From Pseudarthrobacter sp. SSS035 (GTDB taxonomy: Bacteria; Actinomycetota; Actinomycetes; Actinomycetales; Micrococcaceae), in contig NZ_CP096882.1 of assembly GCF_023273875.1 (NCBI RefSeq), positions 4,278,001-4,342,000 of the forward strand: a DNA stretch of 64,000 nucleotides, written 5' to 3'. The notes under the pieces were generated by a model that ran no database searches, had not been told where the DNA came from, and saw nothing but the letters and a program-made list of their open reading frames with translations. Of this stretch, positions 41,213 to 51,482 are shown in pieces. The position numbers were made by a program, and so were the translations under genes. How positions within the stretch are numbered: the stretch's first letter is position 1; the number at the start of each line of letters is the position of its first letter.

Positions 41213-42499
41213 CTAGTTGTTCGTCACGGCGAGTTCGCGCTCAACAGCCTCAGTGAGCCGCTCTTCGAGGGCCGGTACCTTGATCTGCTGGATGATCTCG
41301 TGCAGGAAGCCACGGACCACCAGGCGGCGGGCAACATCCTCGGGGATGCCGCGGGCCATGAGGTAGAACAGGTGCTCGTCGTCCAGCCGGCCGGTGGCGC
41401 TGGCGTGGCCGGCTCCCTTGATCAGGCCGGTTTCGATCTCGAGGTTCGGCACGGAGTCGGCGCGGGCGCCGTCCGTGAGCAGCAGGTTACGGTTTGCCTC
41501 GTAGCTGTCGGTGCCTTCGGCTTCCTTGCGGATCAGGACGTCGCCCACCCACACAGCGTGGGCGTTGCGGCCCTGCAACGCGCCCTTATAGAGCACGTTG
41601 GAGGTGCAGTTCGCCACCGCGTGGTCAACAAAGAGCCGCTGCTCCAGGTGCTGGCCGGCGTCGGCGAAGTACAGGCCGAACATTTCCGCTTCGCCGCCGG
41701 GGGCGGTGAAACGGGTCGACGGCGTGACGCGGACCAGGTCCCCGCCGAGGCTGACCACGACGTGCTTGAACTTGGCGTCGCGGCCGATCTTTGCCTGCTG
41801 GGAGGAGGCATGGACGGCGTCGTCGTTCCATTCCTGGAGCGAGACAACCGTGAGGTTGGCGCCATCTTCAACAACGATTTCGATGTTTTCGGACACCACT
41901 GCCGAGCCTTGGTGGTTCAGGACCACAATGGCCTTGGAGAACCTCTCCGCCACGATCACCAGGTGCTGGGCGGCTGCCTCCGTGGACGTGCCTTCGATCA
42001 CGACGGTGACCTCGGTGTCGGCTTCAAACTCGGCCGGGATGGTGAGGACGGTGGCTTCGCTGAAGTTCTCCCAGGCGTTGGCGGACACGCGGTCCTCCGG
42101 GATGCCGGCGGAACCGATGCGCTTATCGCCGCGTGCCACGGTCTCAACCGTGACCTGCTCCGGGCCGCTGACGGTGACGGTGGGAGCCGCTCCCACCAGG
42201 ACCTCGCTGTGCAGGCCGCGCAGGCGCTTGAGCGGGGTGAAGCGCCAGTCTTCCTCAAGCCCGGTGAGCGGCTTGAAGTCCGCCAGGTTGTACGAGGTCA
42301 GCCGGCCGGCGCGTGAGCTGTCCGGAATGCCAACGCCGCCGCCGTGCGAGTGGCGCTTGACGGCTTCGCCGGCCAGCGGGGCCTTGGAAGCGTTCGAGTT
42401 GATCGGAGACAGGCTTTCGCCCTCTTCCGTGAAACCGTTAATAAACGGCTGGGCCGAGGGCGCGCCGATGCGGGCCTTTTCAGTAGTGATTTCAGTCAT
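41213..42499 (-). CDS. sufD: Fe-S cluster assembly protein SufD
   Basis: 428 residues. N-terminal helical region, central beta-helix and the C-terminal signature GAGHASATGRLDDEHLFYLMARGI that contacts SufC and contains the conserved His. The ATG follows the sufB stop by 2 nt. Partner of SufB in the SufBCD scaffold. Confidence 0.95.
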   Translation of the reverse strand: MTEITTEKARIGAPSAQPFINGFTEEGESLSPINSNASKAPLAGEAVKRHSHGGGVGIPDSSRAGRLTSYNLADFKPLTGLEEDWRFTPLKRLRGLHSEVLVGAAPTVTVSGPEQVTVETVARGDKRIGSAGIPEDRVSANAWENFSEATVLTIPAEFEADTEVTVVIEGTSTEAAAQHLVIVAERFSKAIVVLNHQGSAVVSENIEIVVEDGANLTVVSLQEWNDDAVHASSQQAKIGRDAKFKHVVVSLGGDLVRVTPSTRFTAPGGEAEMFGLYFADAGQHLEQRLFVDHAVANCTSNVLYKGALQGRNAHAVWVGDVLIRKEAEGTDSYEANRNLLLTDGARADSVPNLEIETGLIKGAGHASATGRLDDEHLFYLMARGIPEDVARRLVVRGFLHEIIQQIKVPALEERLTEAVERELAVTNN

Positions 42500-42501
42500 C
42501 G

Positions 42502-43964
<1,463 letters not shown>

Positions 43965-43968
<4 letters not shown>

Positions 43969-44798
43969 GGCCTTTCTTGCTGATGGTTGGTTACTTCATC
44001 CAGGCTGGCGGGGGCTGCCTGCGGGACCTGGTGTCCCCCTGCAGCCAGCCGGCCTGTGGGTATGTGGGTGGTGCAGACGTGTCCGCCGCGCGCCAGCGTG
44101 GACAGGCGGCGCACATCAACGCCGACGAGACGGGAGAACACTTCGGTCTCCACGTCGCAGAAGACAGGGAACTGGGCGGCGAGCTGCTGGATGGGGCAAT
44201 GCCCCTGGCACAGCTGGACGCTGGACAGTGCTGCCGGCAGCGGGGCCTTGGCCTCGATCGAGGCGGCCGACGCTACGAAGCCATCCCGGCTCAGCGCTGT
44301 GGACAGTGCCTGCGCCCTGGCGGTGATGTCCGGTCCGGCCTGTTCGACCTCGGGTGCGTACCGGCGTTCCATGTCGGCAAAACGTTCGACGGCGAACGCG
44401 CGGACGGCGTCGTCGCCCGCCACCGCCTGGAGCTGCTTGAGCGCTAGGGTAGCGATGTCGAGGTAGTCGTTGCCAAGCGTGGACTGGCCCTGCGAGCTCA
44501 GGACGTAGCGGCGGGCGGGACGCCCCGCGCCGGCGCCGGCCTTGGCCACGCGCTTGACCTCAATAACCCCACTGCGGGCCAGGTGATCAAGATGCCTCCG
44601 GACCGCGGCGGGTGTGAAACCGAGCATGTCGCCGAGTTCCGCCGCGCTGATGGGGCCGTGCTCAAGCACGGCCCCAAGGACCCGGTCCCGTGTACGCTCG
44701 TCCGAGTCCGCCACCGGCACAGCGGCCACGTGGCCGCTGTCAGCGGCGGTACGCGGCGCCCGGTGCCCGGCAAACGGCACAGCAGCAGCATTGGTCAT
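43965..44798 (-). CDS. sufR: Fe-S-binding transcriptional regulator SufR
   Basis: 277 residues from ATG 44798 (GTG 44807 is the alternative). N-terminal winged helix (ISAAELGDMLGFTPAAVRRHLDHLARSGVIEV, about 50-81) and C-terminal cluster ligands C197, C201, C214 and C242; C201-x12-C214 matches the SufR spacing. As holo-protein it represses the suf operon and is released on oxidative or iron stress. First gene of the operon, coupled to sufB. The promoter carries an IdeR/DtxR-like box as well. Confidence 0.92.
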
Positions 44799-44823
44799 GG
44801 AATACACAACACAATCATGTCGT

Positions 44824-44852
44824 AATTTACTCCCCCGTACTAGTAAGGTCAG
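44824..44852 (-). promoter_or_regulatory. sufR operon promoter
   Basis: Minus strand: -35 CTGACC (44847-44852), 17-bp spacer, -10 TAAATT (44824-44829), giving a leader of about 20 nt before ATG 44798. Confidence 0.55.
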
Positions 44853-44862
44853 GCTGACCTTG
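44844..44862. promoter_or_regulatory. IdeR/DtxR-like iron box over the sufR -35 region
   Basis: The 17-bp perfect palindrome AAGGTCAG-G-CTGACCTT (44845-44861) matches the IdeR/DtxR consensus TWAGGTTAGSCTWACCTWA at 16 of 19 positions and covers the -35 hexamer. It also lies about 50 nt upstream of the divergent ABC exporter start. Confidence 0.6.
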
Positions 44863-44902
44863 CAGCCGGGGTCCCCTGCCGGGCCGCCAGTACTACATCG
44901 CG

Positions 44903-44908
44903 TAGAAT
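44903..44908 (+). promoter_or_regulatory. -10 box of a probable leaderless ABC exporter promoter
   Basis: TAGAAT, 6 nt, GTG 44915. Confidence 0.55.
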
Positions 44909-44914
44909 GCTGGG

Positions 44915-45883
44915 GTGCGATCCCCCGAATCCCCGGTTCTGTCCATCAGCGGGTTAATTAAGGATGTTGGTCCGCTGGCTAGCCTGGACGGAAAAATGCT
45001 CCGGGTGGTCAACGGCGTATCCCTTATGGCCGAACGCGGCCAGGTCACGGCCCTCCTGGGCGCCAACGGAGCCGGAAAGACCACCACCATCGAATGCGCC
45101 CAGGGCCTGCAAAAGCGCAGCGGCGGCAGCATCTCGCTGCTCGGCCGGGATCCGGGCCGTTCGGGCGCTGACCTGCGGTCCCGCGTAGGCGTGATGCTTC
45201 AGGACGGCGGCCTCCCGCCGTCGGCCCGTCCCATCCCGCTGCTGCGGCACATCGCCGGAATGTACGCGCGGCCCCGCTCAGTTGACGAACTGGTGGAACG
45301 GCTCGGCATTGATACTTTCGCCAGGACCAGCGTGCGCAGGCTCTCCGGTGGGCAGAAGCAGCGTCTGGCCCTCGCCGCAGCACTGATCGGCAATCCGGAA
45401 GTCCTTTTCCTGGACGAGCCCAGCGCCGGCCTGGATCCCCAGTCCCGGCAACTGGTCTTCGAGCTGATCTCGGAACTGCGGGCGGCCGGGATGGGCATCA
45501 TCCTGACAACACACCTGATGGACGACGCCCAGCGGCTGGCGGACTACGTGTACATCATCGACGCCGGCAGGAACGTCGCCGAGGGAACAGTTTCCCAGCT
45601 GCTGCAGCGGGACCCGGCTGTGGAGGCCGGCACGGACCATGTCCGCACCCTGGTGTTCGAGGCTCCCCCGGGGCTGGATTTCACCGGCGTGCTGCCCGAT
45701 GCCATCGCCGTCTCTGAAACACGGGCCGGAAGCTACGTGGCCTCGGGTGCCCTGACACCCCACGATCTCGCGTCGTTGACCGCCTGGTGGGCAGCCCACA
45801 GCGTGATGCCCGGTTCCATGAGCCTGGCGGCACGAAGCCTGGAAGATGTCTTCCTGGACATCTCGGGAAAGGACATCCGATGA
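44915..45883 (+). CDS. ABC-2 type exporter ATP-binding protein
   Basis: 322 residues. Walker A GANGAGKTTT, signature LSGGQKQRLALAAAL, Walker B LFLDEPSAGLD, H-loop LTTHLMDDA and a C-terminal 80-residue extension typical of drug/lipid exporters. Its stop overlaps the permease ATG. The same pair sits between sufR and ctaA/ctaB in M. tuberculosis (Rv1456c-Rv1458c region), so it may serve haem or respiratory function; the substrate is unknown. Confidence 0.9.
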   Translation: MRSPESPVLSISGLIKDVGPLASLDGKMLRVVNGVSLMAERGQVTALLGANGAGKTTTIECAQGLQKRSGGSISLLGRDPGRSGADLRSRVGVMLQDGGLPPSARPIPLLRHIAGMYARPRSVDELVERLGIDTFARTSVRRLSGGQKQRLALAAALIGNPEVLFLDEPSAGLDPQSRQLVFELISELRAAGMGIILTTHLMDDAQRLADYVYIIDAGRNVAEGTVSQLLQRDPAVEAGTDHVRTLVFEAPPGLDFTGVLPDAIAVSETRAGSYVASGALTPHDLASLTAWWAAHSVMPGSMSLAARSLEDVFLDISGKDIR

Positions 45884-46650
45884 CGGCTCCCGCAGGCACC
45901 CCCGCCCAAGGGGCACCGGCCACGCTGCTGCGCCGCATCCTGCTGCAGGGTAAGTACGAATCACTGACGATGCTCCGGAACGGCGAGCAGCTGATCCTTG
46001 CCGTCGTCCTGCCGCTTCTGGCGCTGGTGGGGCTCACCGTCACTCCTTTCCTGGACGGTTTCGGAGCCAGCCGCATCAATGTGGCCGTCCCCGGCATCCT
46101 GGCATTGTGCGCCATGTCCACGGCCTTCACCGGGCAGGGCATCGCCACCGGCTTCGACCGGCGCTACGGTGTTCTCCGGTTCCTGTCCACCACACCCCTG
46201 GGCCGCGAAGGCCTCATCGCGGGTAAGGTACTGGCGGTCCTGGCGGTGCTTTGCCTCCAGGTGGCAGTGGTGACGCTGGTGGCGATTCCGTTGGGCTGGC
46301 AGCCGCCTGCCTCCGGCTGGCTCCCCGGACTGTCACTGCTGGCCCTGGGCGCCGTGGCGTTCACCGCGCTGGGTCTCCTGGTGGCAGGCACAGTCCGGCC
46401 CGAGGCAACCCTCGCCATCACCAATCTGCTGTGGATCCTGCTGGGCGCCCTCGGAGGGATAGTCATCCCCGCGGAACGGCTGCCCGCGCTGGCGCAGGGA
46501 GCGGTCCACTACCTGCCCTCCGGCGCACTCGGCGAGGCTATGCGCGAAGCTTTCCTGCACGGCTCGTTGAACGGCGGCGCCGCGCTTATCCTGCTGCTCT
46601 GGACGGTTCTTGCCGGAGCAGCAGCCATCCGTTGGTTCAAGTGGAATTGA
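45880..46650 (+). CDS. ABC-2 type exporter permease
   Basis: 256 residues with six hydrophobic segments (ILAVVLPLLALVGLTVTPF, LAVLCLQVAVVTLVAIPL, ALILLLWTVLAGAAAI) and the ABC-2 core pattern YGVLRFLSTTPLGREGLIAGKV. ATG 45880 overlaps the ATPase stop by 4 nt; the haem A synthase gene starts 7 nt downstream, so all three are probably one transcript. Confidence 0.9.
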   Translation: MTAPAGTPAQGAPATLLRRILLQGKYESLTMLRNGEQLILAVVLPLLALVGLTVTPFLDGFGASRINVAVPGILALCAMSTAFTGQGIATGFDRRYGVLRFLSTTPLGREGLIAGKVLAVLAVLCLQVAVVTLVAIPLGWQPPASGWLPGLSLLALGAVAFTALGLLVAGTVRPEATLAITNLLWILLGALGGIVIPAERLPALAQGAVHYLPSGALGEAMREAFLHGSLNGGAALILLLWTVLAGAAAIRWFKWN

Positions 46651-46657
46651 GATATCC

Positions 46658-47602
46658 GTGAGCACGGCTTCACGCCTCCCCCAGATCGCCGGCCGCCTTA
46701 TCGCGAGGCTGCCCCGAACCGTGGACGCCAGCGTCCGCCGCCTCGCGGTGGCCTCCCTGGTTGGCCAGACGCTGCTGGTGGTGACTGGCGGCGCGGTGCG
46801 GCTGACCGCATCCGGCCTCGGCTGCCCCACCTGGCCGCGCTGCACCGAGACCTCTTTGGTCAACACTGCCGAAATGGGAATCCACGGCTTCATCGAGTTC
46901 GGCAACCGGCTGCTGACGTTCGCGCTTGCAGCGGTTGCGCTGGCCATGCTGGTGTACTTGTGGAACCTTCGCAAGGAACGCCGGGACCTCTTCCTGCTGG
47001 CGCTGGGCCTGCTGGCCAGCATCCCGGCACAGGCGGTGATCGGTGGCATCACCGTTCTGACCAACCTCAATCCGTGGGTGGTGGGCCTGCACTTCCTCGT
47101 TTCCATGGCCCTCGTGGTGATTGCCACGCTGCTCGTCAACCGGGCCTACGGCAGGACGGGCCGCCATGCCGGCGTCCAGCTCCCCGCCTTGCCGGGCGTT
47201 ATGCGTCCGGTGGCTGCCGCCGTCGGGCTTTTCTCCGCCCTCGCCGTAATGCTCGGCGTAGTGGTGACCGGCTCCGGTCCCCACGCCGGTGACGCCGACG
47301 CGCCCCGCAACGGCCTGGACTGGGACCTGTTCTCCCACATCCATGCGGTTCCTGCGTACGTAATCACGGCCGGCACACTGTTCGCACTGGTGCTGGTCAT
47401 TATCCGCCGGATCCAGGGCCCGTTCCGCACGTCCGTCCTGTTGCTGCTTGCCGTGACCCTGCTGCAGGCCGTCATCGGCTTCACCCAGTACTACAACGGC
47501 ATCCCCGCGTTGCTGGTGGGCGCCCACATGCTGGGGGCGGCGCTGCTGATGAGCGCGGCAACAAACTCCGCCGACCTCGCCCGCTCGAGCCCGGTCTCTT
47601 AG
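46658..47602 (+). CDS. ctaA: Haem A synthase CtaA/COX15
   Basis: 314 residues, eight transmembrane helices. N-terminal motif GGAVRLTASGLGCPTWPRC with the paired Cys of the Bacillus-type enzyme, HGFIEFGNR and later HFLVSM, HIHAVPAY and GAHMLGA, which supply haem ligands. Oxidises haem O to haem A for cytochrome aa3 oxidase. GTG 46658 is the likely start, close behind the ABC permease. ctaB, the preceding pathway step, lies convergent just downstream. Confidence 0.93.
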   Translation: MSTASRLPQIAGRLIARLPRTVDASVRRLAVASLVGQTLLVVTGGAVRLTASGLGCPTWPRCTETSLVNTAEMGIHGFIEFGNRLLTFALAAVALAMLVYLWNLRKERRDLFLLALGLLASIPAQAVIGGITVLTNLNPWVVGLHFLVSMALVVIATLLVNRAYGRTGRHAGVQLPALPGVMRPVAAAVGLFSALAVMLGVVVTGSGPHAGDADAPRNGLDWDLFSHIHAVPAYVITAGTLFALVLVIIRRIQGPFRTSVLLLLAVTLLQAVIGFTQYYNGIPALLVGAHMLGAALLMSAATNSADLARSSPVS

Positions 47603-47628
47603 CCTCCACCACTTTTTTCCCCGACGGA

Positions 47629-47657
47629 GTGCCACGGTTCCCATCGGACCGTGGCAC
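47629..47657. terminator. Hairpin downstream of ctaA
   Basis: Perfect 10-bp stem GTGCCACGGT / ACCGTGGCAC with a 9-nt loop, 27 nt after the ctaA stop; no T-tract follows. Confidence 0.6.
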
Positions 47658-47670
47658 CCCGCACTTAAGG

Positions 47671-47859
47671 ACGCTCTCTCACTTAATGCAGGGAATCGGC
47701 AGACCCTCTCTCACTGCCTGCGGTGTTTCGCAGGATCTTCCCTTACCTCCTGGAGACAAAGAAGCGACCCTCCTTCACCGTTGGTGAGAGAGGGTCGCTA
47801 AGAAAGCTGCAGGTACTGATAGAGGGTCGGTAGAAAACCCACATTTAGTGAGAGAGCGT
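47671..47859. repeat. Cluster of inverted GTGAGAGAG-type repeats between ctaA and ctaB
   Basis: Outer arms ACGCTCTCTCACTTAATG (47671-47688) and CATTTAGTGAGAGAGCGT (47842-47859) are inverted copies with one mismatch. Inside are GACCCTCTCTCACTGCC (47702-47718) and a 16-bp hairpin with two mismatches (47764-47779/47783-47798; arm GGTGAGAGAGGGTCGC), plus a GATAGAGGGTCGG half-copy near 47819. No gene is present in 47603-47871. Confidence 0.75.
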
Positions 47860-47871
47860 TGGTGGGTGCTG

Positions 47872-48831
47872 TTAACCGATGATTGCTGATCCGACGAACG
47901 GATCCACGGCCAATGCGATGAACAGCAGCGTCAGGTAACTGATGGAGCCGTGGAAGACCTTCATGGCGCGCTTGTCCGAGATGTCTTCGCGCTGCGCCCG
48001 GTTGTAGAGGGAGTGCGACTCGTAAAGGAACCATGCACCCGCCAACACTGCGGTGGCCGTGTAGACCCAGCCCGCGCCACCGGCGGGGACCAGCAGCAGC
48101 GTGCAGGCCACCATGGCCCAGGCGTAGAGGACCACCTGGACGGATACCACCTTGGCGCCGGCAATGGCGCCCAGCATGGGCACGTTGGCGTTGCGGTAGT
48201 CCTCGCCGTAACGCATCGAAAGCGGCCAGTAGTGCGGCGGCGTCCAGAGGAAGATGACCATGAACAGGATGACGGCCGGCCATTCGACGGTGTTGGTCAC
48301 GGCGGCCCAGGCGATCAGCACCGGGAAGCAGCCCGCGGCTCCACCCCAGACAATGTTCTGTGCGGTGCGGCGCTTGAGGATGATGGTGTAGATGACTACA
48401 TAGAAGAAAATTGCGGCTAATCCGAGCCACGCGGCCAGCGGGTTGGCGCCGAACCAGAGAATAACAATGGCTGCTGCCCCGAGCAGCCAGGAGAACACCA
48501 GCGCCTCGCGCGGGGTCACCTCGCCGGTGACGAGCGGACGGTTCTCGGTCCGGTGCATCAGTTTGTCGATGTCGCGGTCAAGGTAGCAGTTGAAGGCACC
48601 GGCACTGCCGGCAGCAAACGCGCCGCCGACCAGCGTGGCCAGGATCAGACCGATCGGCGGGAAGCCGCGCTCGGCGTAGATCATGGTGGGCAGGGTGCTG
48701 ACCAGAAGCAACTCAATGACACGCGGCTTAGTGAGGGCGAAATACGCCTTGGCCTTACGGGCGAACCCGGCTCCCCCTCTGGTGCGGGAAGCATTAAGCG
48801 GCGTATCTGTTGTGCTCACGGTGGCAGTCAC
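47872..48831 (-). CDS. ctaB: Protohaem IX farnesyltransferase (haem O synthase) CtaB/CyoE
   Basis: 319 residues, about nine transmembrane helices of the UbiA superfamily. Asp-rich motifs NCYLDRDIDKLMHRT and YGEDYRNANVPM bind the prenyl diphosphate. Attaches farnesyl to haem B to give haem O, used by CtaA. GTG 48831 gives VTATVSTTDT; GTG 48819 is possible. Divergent from the pentose phosphate operon. Confidence 0.94.
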   Translation of the reverse strand: MTATVSTTDTPLNASRTRGGAGFARKAKAYFALTKPRVIELLLVSTLPTMIYAERGFPPIGLILATLVGGAFAAGSAGAFNCYLDRDIDKLMHRTENRPLVTGEVTPREALVFSWLLGAAAIVILWFGANPLAAWLGLAAIFFYVVIYTIILKRRTAQNIVWGGAAGCFPVLIAWAAVTNTVEWPAVILFMVIFLWTPPHYWPLSMRYGEDYRNANVPMLGAIAGAKVVSVQVVLYAWAMVACTLLLVPAGGAGWVYTATAVLAGAWFLYESHSLYNRAQREDISDKRAMKVFHGSISYLTLLFIALAVDPFVGSAIIG

Positions 48832-49332
48832 CCGTTCTGGTTGGCAGTTCTGTCTGGCGGTGCAGCTGTGTCTTGCGGCCGTTCGCCGGGCAGCCCGCCA
48901 ATGGTCATCAGAAGAGGTCCCGGCAACGCCCCGGGTCTGCCGCCGCCCCTAAAGGGCCCGGCTACCGGCGTCGGCCTCCAAATATCATACCGTGCGCATT
49001 TGTAACAGATGCCCCCTGATTAGGCCCTGATGATTGCGCGCAGGGTGATTCGAGCAGATTAACTCAACCTCACGAAATGGCGATTCACATAAGGGGAAAT
49101 TGCGTCCAAAAGGTGAGATTTGCACTGACCGCAGAGTGGAATCGAGCTAAGCTGTCACCAGATCAGCAAGCGGCAGAAAAGCGTTGGATAACGCGTTCCC
49201 GTAGCCCTGCTGAATGATAGATCAACGTTTCGATGGTGAACGGCTGGTACACACCGCAGCGGGCACCATAGCGTGCCCCGGAACGGATCCCGTGTACCGC
49301 CCACCATCAGCACAGAGAGGGGCCCGGTTTTC
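48832..49332. promoter_or_regulatory. Divergent ctaB/tkt promoter region
   Basis: A 501-bp gene-free region. On the minus strand a TATGAT hexamer (48984-48989) could be the ctaB -10, implying a leader of about 145 nt. On the tkt side no confident -35/-10 pair was found; several partial matches (TAAGCT near 49155) exist. No gene, riboswitch or repeat is recognised. Confidence 0.45.
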
Positions 49333-51459
49333 GTGCCACATTTGGAAGAGCAAGAACTGTCATGGACCAGCTTGGACCAGCGCGCGGTGGACACCATCCG
49401 CGTTCTGGCTGCGGATGCCGTCGAGAAGGTCGGTAATGGCCACCCGGGCACCGCCATGAGCCTGGCGCCCGCCGCCTACCTTCTCTTCCAGAAGCTGATG
49501 CGCCACGACCCGCGCAACCCGGACTGGCTGGGACGCGACCGGTTCATTCTGTCTCCCGGCCACACGTCGCTGACCCTTTACATCCAGCTGTTCCTGTCGG
49601 GCTACGGCCTGGAACTGAAGGACCTTGAGGCACTCCGGACCTGGGATTCCCTGACGCCGGGCCACCCGGAGTACAAGCACACCGCCGGTGTGGAGATCAC
49701 CACCGGGCCGCTGGGCCAGGGCCTGGCCTCGTCGGTCGGGTTCGCCTACTCCCAGCGCCGGATGCGCGGCCTGTTCGACGCCGATGCTGCGGCCGGCGAA
49801 AGCCCCTTCGACCACACCATCTGGGTTATTGCCTCCGACGGGGACCTGCAGGAAGGCGTGACGTCCGAGGCGTCCTCGCTGGCCGGCCACCAGGAACTGG
49901 GCAACCTTGTAGTTGTCTACGATGAGAACCACATCTCCATCGAGGACGACACCGACATCTCCTTCACCGAGGATGTCGTCAAGCGCTACGAAGCCTACGG
50001 CTGGCACACCCAGCGCGTCGACTGGACCAAGACCGGCGAATACAAAGAGGACGTGCAGGAGCTTTACTCCGCACTGCTCGCCGCCAAGGCCGAGACGTCC
50101 AAGCCCTCCATCATTTCGCTGCGCACGATCATCGGCTACCCGGCGCCCAAGAAGCAGAACACAGGCAAGATCCACGGTTCCGCACTGGGTGCAGAGGAAG
50201 TCGCAGGCCTGAAGTCCGTGCTGGGCTTCGACCCCGCCAAGTCCTTCGACGTTGACCAGGAAGTCCTGGCCCACGCCCGCTCCGTCGTGGACCGCGGCGC
50301 CGCTGCCAAGAAGGAATGGGAAGAGTCCTTCAACGCCTGGCAGGCCGCCAACCCCGAAGGCTCCGCACTCCTGCAGCGCATCGAGGCCCGCGAACTGCCC
50401 GACGGCCTGGATGCCGCGCTTCCGGTCTTCCCGGCCGGCAAGGACGTCTCCACCCGCGCCGCTTCCGGCAAGGTCCTGAACGCACTCGGACCGGTCATGC
50501 CGGAACTCTGGGGCGGCTCCGCCGACCTCGCCGAGTCCAACAACACCACCATCGAAGGCTCGCCGTCGTTCGTGCCCGCCTCCAAGCAGACCGACACCTG
50601 GTCCGGCAACCCCTACGGCCGGGTCCTGCACTTCGGCATCCGCGAGCACGCCGCCGCATCGATCGTGAACGGCATCGCCCTGCACGGCCGGACCCGCGCG
50701 TTCTCCGGCACGTTCCTGATCTTCAGCGACTACCAGCGGCCCGCCATCCGGCTCGGCGCCCTGATGGGTGTTCCGTCCCTGTATGTCTGGACGCACGACT
50801 CCATCGGCCTGGGTGAAGACGGCCCCACCCACCAGCCGGTGGAACAGCTCGCTTCCCTGCGCGCCATCGTGGGCCTGGACGTGGTCCGCCCCGGCGACGC
50901 CAACGAGGTCGCGGTGGCATGGAAGACCATGCTTGAGAACCACGAGAACCCGGCCGGCATTGTCCTGACCCGCCAGAACATCCCCACCTACGCCCGTGGT
51001 GAAAACGCAGCCGACGGCGACACGTTCGGTTCCGTTTCGGGTGTGGCCAAGGGCGGCTACGTCCTGGCTGAAGCATCCAAGGACGGCGCCACCGTGCCCG
51101 CCGACGTGATCCTCATCGGTACCGGCTCCGAGGTCCAGCTGGCCGTCCAGGCCCGCGAAGCCCTCCAGGCCGAAGGCATCGCTGCCCGCGTTGTCTCCAT
51201 GCCGTGCGTGGAGTGGTTCAACAAGCAGGACGCCGCTTACCGCGAGTCCGTGCTCCCCGCTGCCGTCAAGGCCCGGGTCTCCGTCGAGGCCGGGCTGGCC
51301 CTGGGCTGGAGGGAATTCGTCGGCGACGCCGGACGTTCCATCTCGCTCGAGCACTATGGCGCTTCCGCCGACTACAAGCGCCTTTTCCAGGAGTTCGGCA
51401 TCACCGCGGCGGCTGTCGCCGCCGCTGCCAAGGACTCCCTCGCTGGCCTGCAGGCCTGA
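49333..51459 (+). CDS. tkt: Transketolase
   Basis: 708 residues. ThDP enzyme of the non-oxidative pentose phosphate pathway. N-terminal AADAVEKVGNGHPGTAMSLAP, ThDP/Mg motif ASDGDLQEGVTSEA, catalytic Glu region in HFGIREHAAASI and FSDYQRPAIRL. GTG 49333 gives VPHLEEQELSWTSLDQRAVDT, the usual actinobacterial start; GTG 49273 would add 20 unconserved residues. First gene of tkt-tal-pgi-zwf-opcA-pgl. Confidence 0.95.
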   Translation: MPHLEEQELSWTSLDQRAVDTIRVLAADAVEKVGNGHPGTAMSLAPAAYLLFQKLMRHDPRNPDWLGRDRFILSPGHTSLTLYIQLFLSGYGLELKDLEALRTWDSLTPGHPEYKHTAGVEITTGPLGQGLASSVGFAYSQRRMRGLFDADAAAGESPFDHTIWVIASDGDLQEGVTSEASSLAGHQELGNLVVVYDENHISIEDDTDISFTEDVVKRYEAYGWHTQRVDWTKTGEYKEDVQELYSALLAAKAETSKPSIISLRTIIGYPAPKKQNTGKIHGSALGAEEVAGLKSVLGFDPAKSFDVDQEVLAHARSVVDRGAAAKKEWEESFNAWQAANPEGSALLQRIEARELPDGLDAALPVFPAGKDVSTRAASGKVLNALGPVMPELWGGSADLAESNNTTIEGSPSFVPASKQTDTWSGNPYGRVLHFGIREHAAASIVNGIALHGRTRAFSGTFLIFSDYQRPAIRLGALMGVPSLYVWTHDSIGLGEDGPTHQPVEQLASLRAIVGLDVVRPGDANEVAVAWKTMLENHENPAGIVLTRQNIPTYARGENAADGDTFGSVSGVAKGGYVLAEASKDGATVPADVILIGTGSEVQLAVQAREALQAEGIAARVVSMPCVEWFNKQDAAYRESVLPAAVKARVSVEAGLALGWREFVGDAGRSISLEHYGASADYKRLFQEFGITAAAVAAAAKDSLAGLQA

Positions 51460-51482
51460 ACCAGATTTTAGGAGATATCACC

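Noticed and set aside
47671..47859. tRNA or riboswitch between ctaA and ctaB
   Set aside because: No cloverleaf or T-loop sequence, and the region is downstream of both genes, so it cannot be a leader element.
49360..51354. Long open frame of 664 codons antisense to tkt, with similar long open frames opposite many genes (for example 5082-6521 and 24673-25977)
   Set aside because: They mirror the codon-position GC bias of the real gene on the other strand, show no known domain, and have Gly/Arg/Ala/Pro-rich shadow composition.
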